NCBI GenBank assembly: GCA_023436395.1 | Contig: JAEZJJ010000102.1 | Coordinates: 1 to 63,498, forward strand | Source of the DNA: Bacillota bacterium | Lineage (GTDB): Bacteria > Bacillota > Clostridia > Lachnospirales > Cellulosilyticaceae | DNA length: 63,498 nucleotides | Reading direction: 5' to 3' | Shown here: positions 10,801-18,955 of the stretch, one piece after another | Position numbering within the stretch: the stretch's first letter is position 1 | How the letters are laid out: the number at the start of each line of letters is the position of its first letter | The notes under the pieces: model-generated | What the model was told of the DNA's origin: nothing | Databases searched by the model: none | What the model saw: the letters and a program-made list of their open reading frames with translations, nothing else | Program-made: the position numbers and the translations under genes

Positions 10801-11130
10801 ATGGGTAAAAGAAGGGGCAGTTACTCAAATATAGAAAAGTTTATAGAGATGTATCCACCAGATGTTTGGGAAAATAGAGTGAATAATGCGGTTATATGCA
10901 GTAAAAGGCGTATTTCCACAAAGATTGATAAACGCATTCAAAGATGTATGAAACAATTTGCTGCAAACTTCCAAATGGCATTAGAGGGAGCAAGCAAAGC
11001 TGATATTTATTATCAAAAAGAGCAGGTAATGAATAATCAGGACTTAGCTAAGAAATGTTTGCTAACAGGAATTAAAAACTATAGATTGGAGATTGATTCA
11101 ATTGTTTATGTAAAGGTTGTGGAAGGATGA
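7885..11130 (+). CDS. dpdE: SNF2-family helicase, DpdE-like
   Basis: A large SNF2-type DNA translocase. Walker A reads DEVGLGKT near residue 206, motif II DEVH near 295, motif III LSATP near 324, and motif VI QRIGRLDRIGR near 667. The remaining C-terminal third is of unknown fold. ATG 7885 fits the upstream GAGGGGAG better than the in-frame GTG at 7876. Length (about 1080 residues), domain type and position directly before a RecQ-like gene match DpdE of the 7-deazaguanine DNA modification islands, where DpdE belongs to the restriction half. No dpdA, dpdB or dpdC is present here, so the symbol marks family resemblance rather than membership of a deazaguanine system. It overlaps the next gene by 4 bases. 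Confidence 0.7.
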   Translation: MEKPKYEKGMYVRCPYDDESIEFPRMFITGKIIAIDEVLNEVTVRFNDLTNLSQYLNTIPKELKVDQGLIDHVKIQEGTKVLYWNEQLVLKKGIVIDSIKGKEDFYYYYYIQMEDDKQYIAKVREDDIDAPLEKGKIDPRVQMLNYELQNPIWYLKRSVVSRFVNTLSNAPEGFDTLIGARAYLFPHQIDTIMRASREEYCRLMLADEVGLGKTIEALIISEQLRKKKKDFKTLIIVPGALINQWVNEFEIKLWIKVSEYKGNLKMENHVIIPLEKVHQPDFKKVIMYQWDLIIVDEVHNILNNNAVYDVIYKLSERIPHVLILSATPIVSRRTEYLKLLRLLKPHQYGKMSEMTFDELVRKNAIIKENVCDARNALEDYYQEDCGDPGYLEDVVGYLENINEEVEDSLIEKFVEQINPEDSQKALERINMVLAYITEYFQIDRDIIRHRRSEMKEQFAQRKLVKQPYTMLDRNMAYYEYETYIEVMTCIRTIKNEPQAEEVMEELVNSLFSSPYALAQVIEKYRLSAYMDTTQLNQCLASYTEAVEQEIIGIQQVIEEGNLKGRFSYLADFIDQEAYDKKVIVFSKYTATAEKVYEMLSYLKGKDKVAHFYSGMSQKDLINNIENFQVNDDVKLLVCDFLAGEGRNLQEADCIIHIDLPISPNDIEQRIGRLDRIGRLVEKDVISVVIYSEETLEEQLLRIWDECFHIFSESLSGLEIALKELKETITHFIVCNDEIDFEEELEVFKEKVKKLNCSLREERLSDANRQLSKRIKSLLEHLIEEVDQDDGRVLGIVMKAWGKLVGMQNEDEGYRRDSVLTKYNRDFFSQGSFKKAWYIPPATEKILKRSNVPNEIRGTFSRKQAIQDESIAFFAPGEPIFDSLLEHAMNSYQGTCTAIQFDGDFSFSGFLINWRTSFDKRILLENNLPLHMMNYIKGYDIAKIESDLVTLSCSKETTVEEIEQIIKHNRPIHMGKRRGSYSNIEKFIEMYPPDVWENRVNNAVICSKRRISTKIDKRIQRCMKQFAANFQMALEGASKADIYYQKEQVMNNQDLAKKCLLTGIKNYRLEIDSIVYVKVVEG

Positions 11131-13595
11131 CAAAATACATAAAGTTAGTACAAGATTTATTGAACGAGAGTAAAAATTGGCAAGAAGTAAAGGAGACATA
11201 TAATTTTTATTTAAAGGCTGACTCAGTGGAGCATCATACAAAATATAGTTGTATAGAGCGTGTGATCAATAGCTTTGGTATATATCAGCAGTCTAGAGAG
11301 GGTTTACAGGATGTGCTTGCAGCATTAAGACAGGTAGGTCTTATAGCACACCAATGTATTAGAATCAAGGAAAGCTTTTATCATGAAATTGAAAGTTTTG
11401 TAGCTATGTATGGAATTCGTCCTGCTCACATAAAAGATGGTGTAGAACTGTATTTTGAAAGGAGTTACCCAAATTGGTTAGGAGCTGGCGAAGAGATTAA
11501 GCAGCTTTATGAGTACAAAAAAGAGACAACACAAGAGGTTTTAGGAGATACCTATTTATATCATGCCACAGGCTATACCCATTATACCTCACAGGCTCAG
11601 AAATATATTGTACAGCTTGCAATGCAACAAGAGCCAGGAACAACCTTAATGGCTGCTTTAAGAACCGGTGGAGGCAAGTCTTTAATCTTTCAGTTACCAA
11701 CATATTATGAAAGTACAGGTGCAACTATCGTGATCGTGCCTACAGTAGCTTTGGCAATTGATCAAGTAAAAGGGGCCGAAAAATTATTTGAAGGTAGAAA
11801 AGGAAAGCCTTATGCTATTCATTCAGGTATAGAGGAAGTAGAAAGAAAGATAATAGAAGAGAAATTAAAGAAAGGAAAGATTCCTTTATTATATACCTCA
11901 CCAGAAGTTGCTATGGGAAAATGGTTTAAAGAAGTACTATTTGATCTTGCTCAAAGGCAACTTATTAATCGCTTAGTGATTGATGAAGCTCATATTATAG
12001 ATGAATGGGGAGATTTTTTTAGAGTAGATTTTCAAGTATTGGCATTGCTGAGAAGGAGATTATTGGAATTGAGTGGGGGACAACTTAGAACAGTACTACT
12101 ATCGGCAACACTCTCTGAACAGACAACAATGATGCTAAAAGAGTTATTTAGTGAACCTGGGCATTTAATTGAAGTTAGAGCGGATGATCTGAGAAAGGAA
12201 TTAATGTATTACTACTGTGCAACACAAGGTGAGGCAAGGAGGAAACAATATTTTAGAGAGCTATTGCCTGTATTACCAAGACCTTTTATTGCTTATGTAG
12301 GGACTAGGGAGCAAGCACAAAATTATTATGAGCTTATTAGAGAAGCAGGCTATTTACGAGTTGCTTTATTTACAGGTGAAACATCAACTAATAAGAGAGA
12401 TGAAATAATTGATGCATGGAGTATGAATAAAATAGATATTATAGTAGCTACCTGTGCCTTTGGTGTAGGTGTGGACAAAAAGGATGTACGTGCTGTTGTG
12501 CATCTCTATTTGCCACCAAGTATTGATCGCTATTACCAAGAAGTAGGGAGAGGTGGCCGTGATGGTTATCCGTCATTAGCTGTTTCATTGGTATATCATC
12601 TTGAAGACTATAAGCTAATCAGTAATTTAACTAATAGTAAAGTACTAACGACAGAAAACCTAGTCGATAGGTGGCAAGCCATGCTTAGACAAAGTCAAGA
12701 CAGGCAAGGTGGGGATGAACTTCTAGTAAACACAAGGACGAATCCTGGTGAGAGTGAGTATGTAGGAACTATTAATGCTAACTGGAATGCTTATGTTATT
12801 CTTTTTTTAACGCGCAATGGTTATATTGATATTTTAGATGTAGAGGCTGAATGCGAAAAAAAATACTATCAATTTAGGATAAAAATCAAGAATCTTTTAC
12901 TGGATGATTCCAAAGAACAGATGATTCATTATTTAGACCAAGCAAGGGATAAAGAAAGAACCAGAATAGATGAACAGATTGAACAGATGAAACGGCTAAT
13001 GAAGGCAGAAAATACAAAATGTTGGGGTACTTTCTTTCAAGAGACCTATCCCTATGCACAGAAGAGTTGTAGAACATGTCCTACTTGTAGGAAGATGCTT
13101 GCTAGTACCAGCTTTAATAGAGGAGAAGTAGAAGTAACAGAAGGAAGACAAAGGTTACTCACTTATCTTAAAGAAAGAAAGATTGGAGTAGAAATTATTG
13201 ATGTAAAAGAGAAGATATATGAATTAGATGAGCCAATCACTAAATTTTCAGAGGCACTTATTGGTTATAACCAAGTTGATATATTGATCGTATCAGATAA
13301 AAGTTTAGTAGATTTAAGTCAGCTGACCCATGAGAAGCAGATTTATGTATATACTTATGAAGAAATTCTTTCAGGAAACGATATGATTTATAGAGGAAGA
13401 ATATGTATCCTTTTTAATGAGGAAAGCAACAAAACTAATCAAATTTTTGAATATTTTAATGCTAGAAAAAATGTATATACAGAAAGTAGCTATATTTATT
13501 TAGTAAAAAAGGGTTTAAAAATAACTCAATACAATAAAGAATTAGTTAATCTTGTAGAAGGGCCTATTTATCAGGTGAAAAAGGAGAATAGATAA
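11127..13595 (+). CDS. dpdF: RecQ-like helicase, DpdF-like
   Basis: A superfamily 2 RecQ-like helicase of 822 residues. It has an N-terminal extension of about 150 residues, then Walker A RTGGGKS near 179, a DEAH box near 285, LLSATLS in motif III, and a RecQ-type motif VI QEVGRGGRDG near 470. A Cys-rich segment follows (C near 631, then C-x2-C-x2-C around 648-654), which likely binds zinc as in RecQ. It overlaps its upstream neighbour by 4 bases and abuts the next gene by one base, so the three are co-translated. Size and order match DpdF in dpd islands; its target here is inferred to be unmodified DNA. Confidence 0.7.
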   Translation: MTKYIKLVQDLLNESKNWQEVKETYNFYLKADSVEHHTKYSCIERVINSFGIYQQSREGLQDVLAALRQVGLIAHQCIRIKESFYHEIESFVAMYGIRPAHIKDGVELYFERSYPNWLGAGEEIKQLYEYKKETTQEVLGDTYLYHATGYTHYTSQAQKYIVQLAMQQEPGTTLMAALRTGGGKSLIFQLPTYYESTGATIVIVPTVALAIDQVKGAEKLFEGRKGKPYAIHSGIEEVERKIIEEKLKKGKIPLLYTSPEVAMGKWFKEVLFDLAQRQLINRLVIDEAHIIDEWGDFFRVDFQVLALLRRRLLELSGGQLRTVLLSATLSEQTTMMLKELFSEPGHLIEVRADDLRKELMYYYCATQGEARRKQYFRELLPVLPRPFIAYVGTREQAQNYYELIREAGYLRVALFTGETSTNKRDEIIDAWSMNKIDIIVATCAFGVGVDKKDVRAVVHLYLPPSIDRYYQEVGRGGRDGYPSLAVSLVYHLEDYKLISNLTNSKVLTTENLVDRWQAMLRQSQDRQGGDELLVNTRTNPGESEYVGTINANWNAYVILFLTRNGYIDILDVEAECEKKYYQFRIKIKNLLLDDSKEQMIHYLDQARDKERTRIDEQIEQMKRLMKAENTKCWGTFFQETYPYAQKSCRTCPTCRKMLASTSFNRGEVEVTEGRQRLLTYLKERKIGVEIIDVKEKIYELDEPITKFSEALIGYNQVDILIVSDKSLVDLSQLTHEKQIYVYTYEEILSGNDMIYRGRICILFNEESNKTNQIFEYFNARKNVYTESSYIYLVKKGLKITQYNKELVNLVEGPIYQVKKENR

Positions 13596-14383
13596 TGAGA
13601 GTAAATACAGATTTCCTATTAGAAGCAACGCCTGAGCGTATTTTTGCAGTACTTAAGTTAATTGCATTTAATAAGTATACCAGAAGCGAAATTCAAGCAT
13701 TTATTCAACCTAATAACGAAAAAGGAACAGCGTGCGATACTGTTTTAAATTATTGTAGACAGTGTGATTGGATCAGCGTAGATGATGATCAAAAATATGA
13801 ACTTGTCATACCGAAGGACTATATAAAGGATATTCAAACCTTTAGGCGATGGGTAAATAAGTTTTTGTTTGAGGGTGATAACACTTGGTTTTATGAGTTT
13901 ACAAAATGGTATATGAGCCAAGATGAGAGTATTTTGCAATATACTTTAAAGGATGTGGTTGGGGTATTTCCACAGGTGCTAGAGGACACCAATGATAAAT
14001 CTATTTTATATTGGCGTTTATGGAGTTCTTTTTTAGGATTTGGCAATTTACAAAAGGTGGGTAATGGCTCCCGTTTTACACCAAATCCTTATATAAGAAT
14101 TGAAGATGTACTTGCATTAGATCAAGAGTTAGAAAGAAATATTTCTATTCCATTTAAGGAGTTTATAGTATGGTTAATTGGTAGTTGTCCAGAACTAAAG
14201 GATTGTATCAAGGATCATAGCTTAACGACATTCTTATCATTGGCACTACGTGTGATGTATGATCGCAAAATGATTGATCTAGAATATCACCAGGATTCTA
14301 CAGATATCTGGTATTTGACAACGAATCATTTGCATGAGATTGAAGGCAAAGTTACGCATATTGTCATAAAGGGAGTGAAATAA
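13595..14383 (+). CDS. dpdG: DpdG-like protein
   Basis: A 262-residue soluble protein with no catalytic motif that I recognise. The start overlaps the previous stop (TAATG), indicating coupled translation. It contains a FLGFG segment near residue 150 followed by FTPNPY, then alternating helices, and the C-terminus reads as a winged-helix-like tail. The call rests mainly on context: dpd islands carry a protein of this size (DpdG) between the RecQ-like DpdF and the ATPase DpdH, and this gene has the same place. It may be an adaptor between helicase and ATPase, which is inference. Confidence 0.55.
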   Translation: MRVNTDFLLEATPERIFAVLKLIAFNKYTRSEIQAFIQPNNEKGTACDTVLNYCRQCDWISVDDDQKYELVIPKDYIKDIQTFRRWVNKFLFEGDNTWFYEFTKWYMSQDESILQYTLKDVVGVFPQVLEDTNDKSILYWRLWSSFLGFGNLQKVGNGSRFTPNPYIRIEDVLALDQELERNISIPFKEFIVWLIGSCPELKDCIKDHSLTTFLSLALRVMYDRKMIDLEYHQDSTDIWYLTTNHLHEIEGKVTHIVIKGVK

Positions 14384-17300
14384 GTGAATCACCAACAATT
14401 ACTGAAGAGAATAGATGAAGTTATTATTACAGATGCTACTGATACCCCAGCTGCAGCTTTCATGGCAACACATATTCCTTTCAAAAATCTGCGTTATTCG
14501 GAGAGTGGCGTTGGAGAAGGGATGGAGAAACATATTGATGAGAATACCTTCTTACAAGAATATTGTGAGCAACAGGCAGATAAACATAACTTAATGATTG
14601 TAGAAGGTGATAGTGGATCAGGTAAATCTCATTTTATTAGATGGATGATGGAAGGCTATTCGAGAACAGCTGATTCAAGTGAGATTATTATTCAAGTCAG
14701 AAGACATCAAAATACTTTAAAGGGTGCTATTAAACAGATTTTGGAGGCAGAGGTATTCCAAGGACCTGAATACAAGGAAATTACTAAGAAATTATTATTA
14801 GCAAAGGAACAATTAGATGATGATGAGCTCATCTATTCTATTAAGAATAGTTTCTTGACAAAGCTAGAATCTAAAAAGGATTTTGAAGATGAATTAATTA
14901 GTAAATCAGAAAACGACAGACTTATTGAATTTATAAAAACGATATATGCTTTTGAACATTTATTAGCTAAAGAAGGAGGTCCGCTAAGAAGAATTCAAAA
15001 GAAGGTATCTTCTAATGATGATTCTGTACAGCAAGATGAAGTAGATGCTAGATTTACAGCAAAAGACTTTGAAATTGATATTGAGTTTAGAGAAGACTTT
15101 GAGGAAGGGGATATAAATAGAAGAGCAAAGCAATTCGCTAAAGATATATATAAGAATGAAGACTTCAGAGAAAGAATCGCAGCTTATTTAAATAAAATGC
15201 TAGATAGTGTAATTCAACTTTGCACACAGCTCAATGGGGAAGATTTCATCAATTTATTTTATGAGTTAAGGAAAGTGTTAAAGAAACAAGGAAAGAGTTT
15301 AACACTCTTTATTGAGGATATCACCTCTTTTACAGGAGTCGATAAAGGCTTATTAGAGGCTTTAATCGTAGAACATCGCTCAAAACCTGAAATCTGTAAG
15401 TTATGTTCTTTTGTAGGAATTACAAAAACTTATTATAAGAGTTCTGTGCCTGATAATATTAAGCAAAGGGTAACAGGTAGAATCTTGATATCTGATAACT
15501 CGGTGTTTATTAGTAGCGATGATTTATTAACTATGACATCACGTTATATGAATGCAATCAATACAGAAAATATAAAGCTTGAGCAATGGGTCAAGGAAAA
15601 TGGCACAATTGAAGGATTACCTGTTAGTCAATTACACAAAGAACATCAATGGAGTCTTTATAAGGATCCAATCTTAGGGGAAGTATCTTTATTTCCATTT
15701 AATCAAAGAGCCATTATTCAGCTTTATGATTCTCTGGAAGAAAAAACTCCTCGTATGTTTCTAAGGCAGGTCATTAAGTATGTTTATGTCAAATATTTAA
15801 GAGAGCCAGAAGAATTTCCTGGTTCATGGAAGTCTTTTGAAAGCTATTTTAAAATACCTGCATGGGCAGAAAGTTTGCATAACAATATGGTGGCAGATCA
15901 AGAGCCGGGGTGTGCAGAGAAGCTGAACTGTATCTTACGCGTTTGGGGTAATCGAACAGCTTATAGAACAGAGCAAGAGGGTATAAATTATTTAGGAGAT
16001 TTACCTAAAGAAGTATTTACGGCATTTAATGTACCATTTATTAGAGGAGTTAGGAAAGATTCATCAAGTGTGCAACCAGTTATAACTCAGCCATTAAATG
16101 TAGAAGCAAGTCCTCAAAAGATTATTGGCATTGTCGAACCGGGTCTATTAACACCAGAATCAATACCTAAGACTTCAGTAGGGGAATCTGTAGAAGAGAA
16201 GAAAACAAGACAGGTGCAGGAAAAGTATGCCAAGGAACTTAGTGTATTAGAAAATTGGTTTAATCATAATCATAAACTAGCAAGTCATAAGCAAATTAGA
16301 GCGGATATTAGCAACTTATTATACTCCTTTATTGACTGGCAAGCATCAGGTGTATCAAGATACTTAGTAGATAATTTCTTTGGTAATAATGGTTCATCAT
16401 TGGCGAGAATTAATATTGAAGGGCAGACAACAGAGATCTCAGAAGGGATTGTTATTAAAAGAACAAGAGAAGATTATAAGTTCTTACAAGCTATTTTGGC
16501 TTATAGAATTCTAGGAGGAAATAGTTGGTACTTTACAGATTCTACTTACTATCTTTTACAGGTTTATGATTGGATTGAGATGAATAAAGCACAGATGATA
16601 GATCTTATTATGAATAAGCAAGCAGGTCCAAAGTGGGAAATACTTAAATGGGCTATTTATAATCAATATATTTTATTAATGATTAATGGTAATTTAACTA
16701 AGAATGAAACGCTTGAAAGCCTTTATGGGAAGATTGTAAATGGTAACAGTACATTTGTAAGAGCAGATAATCCAGGGCTTAATCCCAGTGATGCCCATAG
16801 CAGTGAATGGAATAGGGCAATTAAAAGTGTAAGTGGTAAGGATATTCGTAATAGCTATGAATTAATGATTTATATGAATAAGATTGTTTTAGGAGATGCT
16901 GGTGTAGAGAAGGCAAGTGAGTTCCTAGATGCAGAAACGATTCTAAAGGAAATTAAGAAGCTTAGAATAGAAAAATGGACTTTTAAAGAGATGCCAAATT
17001 TTACATCTAATAGGTCTGTAAAGTTTTATTCTTACGATCTAATGCAAAAACTTGTTGGACTAATAGAACGTTTAATTAGTACTGAAAAAAATGATGCACT
17101 TCAAAGAATTGCACATATTAAACAGTTTGTTGAAACTAAAGATATTGAGCAGTCTTTCTATAAGATGCAACGTTATTTAAGGCAGGTACTAGCAGGTAAG
17201 GCACAGAGTGTATATACAGAAGATACTTTTAAGCTTGTATTAATGGAAGATAAGAAAATGGATCAAAAGGCACAAATAATTACAAGTACGATCAATGCTA

Positions 17301-17551
17301 TTGAACAGTTTGAGGGGATAGGTGTCACAGCATTAGAGACAATTACAAGAACATCTACTGCTGCTTTAGAGGAATATGAAAAAATATTGGTTGAAATGGA
17401 TAAGCTACTTGATCGAAATATCAGTAAATATCAGATGATGATCCAAGATAATAGTGTTGGTTTGAATGAGTATAATGAAAATAGAAGAGTACTAGAAGTT
17501 ACTATTGAAAAAGTTTCAGAGCAGGTTATTCAGTTAGGGGGCGAGGTATAA
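14384..17551 (+). CDS. dpdH: Large P-loop ATPase, DpdH-like
   Basis: A 1055-residue ATPase. Walker A is GDSGSGKSH near residues 75-83 and a Walker B-type LTLFIEDITSF lies near 305, followed by a LLEAL helix as in STAND/BrxC-like defence ATPases. The long C-terminal half is helical and charged. The GTG start at 14384 directly follows the previous stop and has GGGAGTG upstream. Size, motifs and position match DpdH of 7-deazaguanine islands; BREX BrxC/PglY proteins are the other family to compare. It is probably the energy-driven scaffold of the restriction complex, a role inferred from family context. It overlaps the last operon gene by one base. Confidence 0.65.
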   Translation: MNHQQLLKRIDEVIITDATDTPAAAFMATHIPFKNLRYSESGVGEGMEKHIDENTFLQEYCEQQADKHNLMIVEGDSGSGKSHFIRWMMEGYSRTADSSEIIIQVRRHQNTLKGAIKQILEAEVFQGPEYKEITKKLLLAKEQLDDDELIYSIKNSFLTKLESKKDFEDELISKSENDRLIEFIKTIYAFEHLLAKEGGPLRRIQKKVSSNDDSVQQDEVDARFTAKDFEIDIEFREDFEEGDINRRAKQFAKDIYKNEDFRERIAAYLNKMLDSVIQLCTQLNGEDFINLFYELRKVLKKQGKSLTLFIEDITSFTGVDKGLLEALIVEHRSKPEICKLCSFVGITKTYYKSSVPDNIKQRVTGRILISDNSVFISSDDLLTMTSRYMNAINTENIKLEQWVKENGTIEGLPVSQLHKEHQWSLYKDPILGEVSLFPFNQRAIIQLYDSLEEKTPRMFLRQVIKYVYVKYLREPEEFPGSWKSFESYFKIPAWAESLHNNMVADQEPGCAEKLNCILRVWGNRTAYRTEQEGINYLGDLPKEVFTAFNVPFIRGVRKDSSSVQPVITQPLNVEASPQKIIGIVEPGLLTPESIPKTSVGESVEEKKTRQVQEKYAKELSVLENWFNHNHKLASHKQIRADISNLLYSFIDWQASGVSRYLVDNFFGNNGSSLARINIEGQTTEISEGIVIKRTREDYKFLQAILAYRILGGNSWYFTDSTYYLLQVYDWIEMNKAQMIDLIMNKQAGPKWEILKWAIYNQYILLMINGNLTKNETLESLYGKIVNGNSTFVRADNPGLNPSDAHSSEWNRAIKSVSGKDIRNSYELMIYMNKIVLGDAGVEKASEFLDAETILKEIKKLRIEKWTFKEMPNFTSNRSVKFYSYDLMQKLVGLIERLISTEKNDALQRIAHIKQFVETKDIEQSFYKMQRYLRQVLAGKAQSVYTEDTFKLVLMEDKKMDQKAQIITSTINAIEQFEGIGVTALETITRTSTAALEEYEKILVEMDKLLDRNISKYQMMIQDNSVGLNEYNENRRVLEVTIEKVSEQVIQLGGEV

Positions 17552-18213
17552 TGCTTTTTGACAAAATGGAACGAGCGGAAGAGATTATTAGTGAGGCGAT
17601 GAAATGTGTTGACTTAGCTGGAGCTAATAATAAGATTGTATCCTTGATGAATGAGTTAGATGAGCTTTACGCTTTAGAAAATAGTGTGATCAACAAAGAA
17701 AAAAGCTTAAGAACAAAAAGATTAGATAGTGGTAATCAATTTAATCTTAAGGCTTATAGTGTGCTTATGAGTGATATTAAAGCAAAGATTAAGAATGAAG
17801 ATGTACCACCTAAGAATGTTGTGTTTGAGATGAAAAAGGACTTGAAAGAAGCGTGTAAAAAGATTGATCTAGTATGGCAACAATATGTAAGCAATGTGGT
17901 TAAGGAACTCTATTCTTCATTAGAGGTCACTAGAAATATTTCAAGTGAGAAGCAGAAGATAGATTATATATTGAGAGAAATTAATGAACTGAAAGGAGCT
18001 ACATTTGAGAGGGAGAAATCTTTTCAGAAGATTGATGGATTAGTAAGTCAGGGAAGTCAGGTAGTTGAAGGGTTGGGATTGACAAAAGAGGTAGAGAATT
18101 TCTTGAGAAAAACAATGACAGGACAAGCAACAATTGCTGATTTATCTGATGAAATTTTGGGATGGATTAAGAAAAACCAGTTTGAACAAGTGATTAAGAT
18201 AGGATTTTTATAA
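17551..18213 (+). CDS. Coiled-coil protein ending the operon
   Basis: A 220-residue protein that I do not recognise by family. Most of it is charged amphipathic helix with heptad-like spacing, typical of a coiled coil, and it has no membrane segment or catalytic motif. Its start overlaps the DpdH-like stop (ATAATG), so it is translated from the same message, and a strong hairpin follows at 18357. Its position after the DpdH-like gene is where dpd islands may carry DpdI, but I cannot confirm homology. It probably binds the ATPase. Confidence 0.6.
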   Translation: MLFDKMERAEEIISEAMKCVDLAGANNKIVSLMNELDELYALENSVINKEKSLRTKRLDSGNQFNLKAYSVLMSDIKAKIKNEDVPPKNVVFEMKKDLKEACKKIDLVWQQYVSNVVKELYSSLEVTRNISSEKQKIDYILREINELKGATFEREKSFQKIDGLVSQGSQVVEGLGLTKEVENFLRKTMTGQATIADLSDEILGWIKKNQFEQVIKIGFL

Positions 18214-18356
18214 GGTGTTAATTTATAAAAACTACATAGAGAATGGGTTAAATCCAATAAATTACATATAATTTATGTGATGCTCTCTGCACTAAATTAT
18301 TTGAGGTCCCGAATTACTGGAGGATTATATGCATAGGATTTAATCTTTCCACCAAA

Positions 18357-18407
18357 ATATAAATAATGCTAGACTCAGCCGTAGTATAAGTCTAGCATTA
18401 TTTATAT
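18357..18407 (+). terminator. Strong hairpin after the restriction operon
   Basis: A perfect 19-bp inverted repeat (18357-18375 with 18389-18407) encloses a 13-base loop. Both arms end in A/T-rich sequence, so it could stop transcription from either side, although the T-run is weak. Confidence 0.6.
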
Positions 18408-18552
18408 TAAGAGCTTTATAGTAAGATGTAGTGTAAAAGATATGAGTTAGCGATAACCTATTACAAAGGAGGTTATCCAAATGAATGATAATGAGTAGAT
18501 ACATGGAAAGAACATTTTATTAATTTTTTCTTTAATCTTGAGGAGGAATCTA

Positions 18553-18826
18553 GAATAATAAAAAATATCTAAAGGCCTTCCTACAAGATAGGAGATTAGT
18601 TATTTTCAACATTCTATGTAAAAGTTACATTAGGCCTTTTGTTACTACAAGAAGAGCATACCTATTTGTTGGCACCCCTAAAAGTGCAACTGAATTATAT
18701 CTTATAGAAATTGAAAGAATCAATAGACTCAATATTTATGAGTATTTTGGGCATCTAGGGATAGTTATACCAAATAAAGATTTTAGAAATCATACTGAAA
18801 AACTAAATACCTACTTACCGTGGTAA
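18553..18826 (+). pseudogene. Relic of an IS66-family transposase C-terminus
   Basis: One frame reads KAFLQDRRLVIFN...IRPFVTTRR, YLFVGTPKSA, LNIYEYFGHL and ends LNTYLPW-stop. This follows the conserved end of IS66 transposases (DGRLEISNN, RPFVxGRKNWLF, TPKGA, NPYEYL, LLPW) but with several substituted conserved residues and no start or N-terminal part. It is a different IS66 subgroup from the intact element at 20983-22659, so it marks an older insertion between the two converging operons. Confidence 0.75.
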
Positions 18827-18864
18827 AAGGAACTGACACAAGAATGGAGGTCACTCATACAACT

Positions 18865-18940
18865 AAAAAGTGCTTCAAATAGATACTATCTCATTTTATC
18901 AAAATAGGATTTTTTGTAGATGTCATCTTCTGAAGCACTT
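18865..18940 (-). terminator. Terminator of the AIPR gene
   Basis: A 10-bp inverted repeat (18931-18940 with 18868-18877) is followed on the minus strand by five T residues. The loop is long at 53 bases, so the call is tentative. Confidence 0.4.
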
Positions 18941-18955
18941 ACCTTATTTATAGCA

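Noticed and set aside
586..18213. Operon considered as DndFGH, DISARM or BREX
   Set aside because: No DndH-type large translocase, no DUF1998 or DISARM methyltransferase, and no BREX PglX/PglZ/BrxL genes are visible. The helicase, RecQ, small protein and ATPase order fits DpdE-H better.
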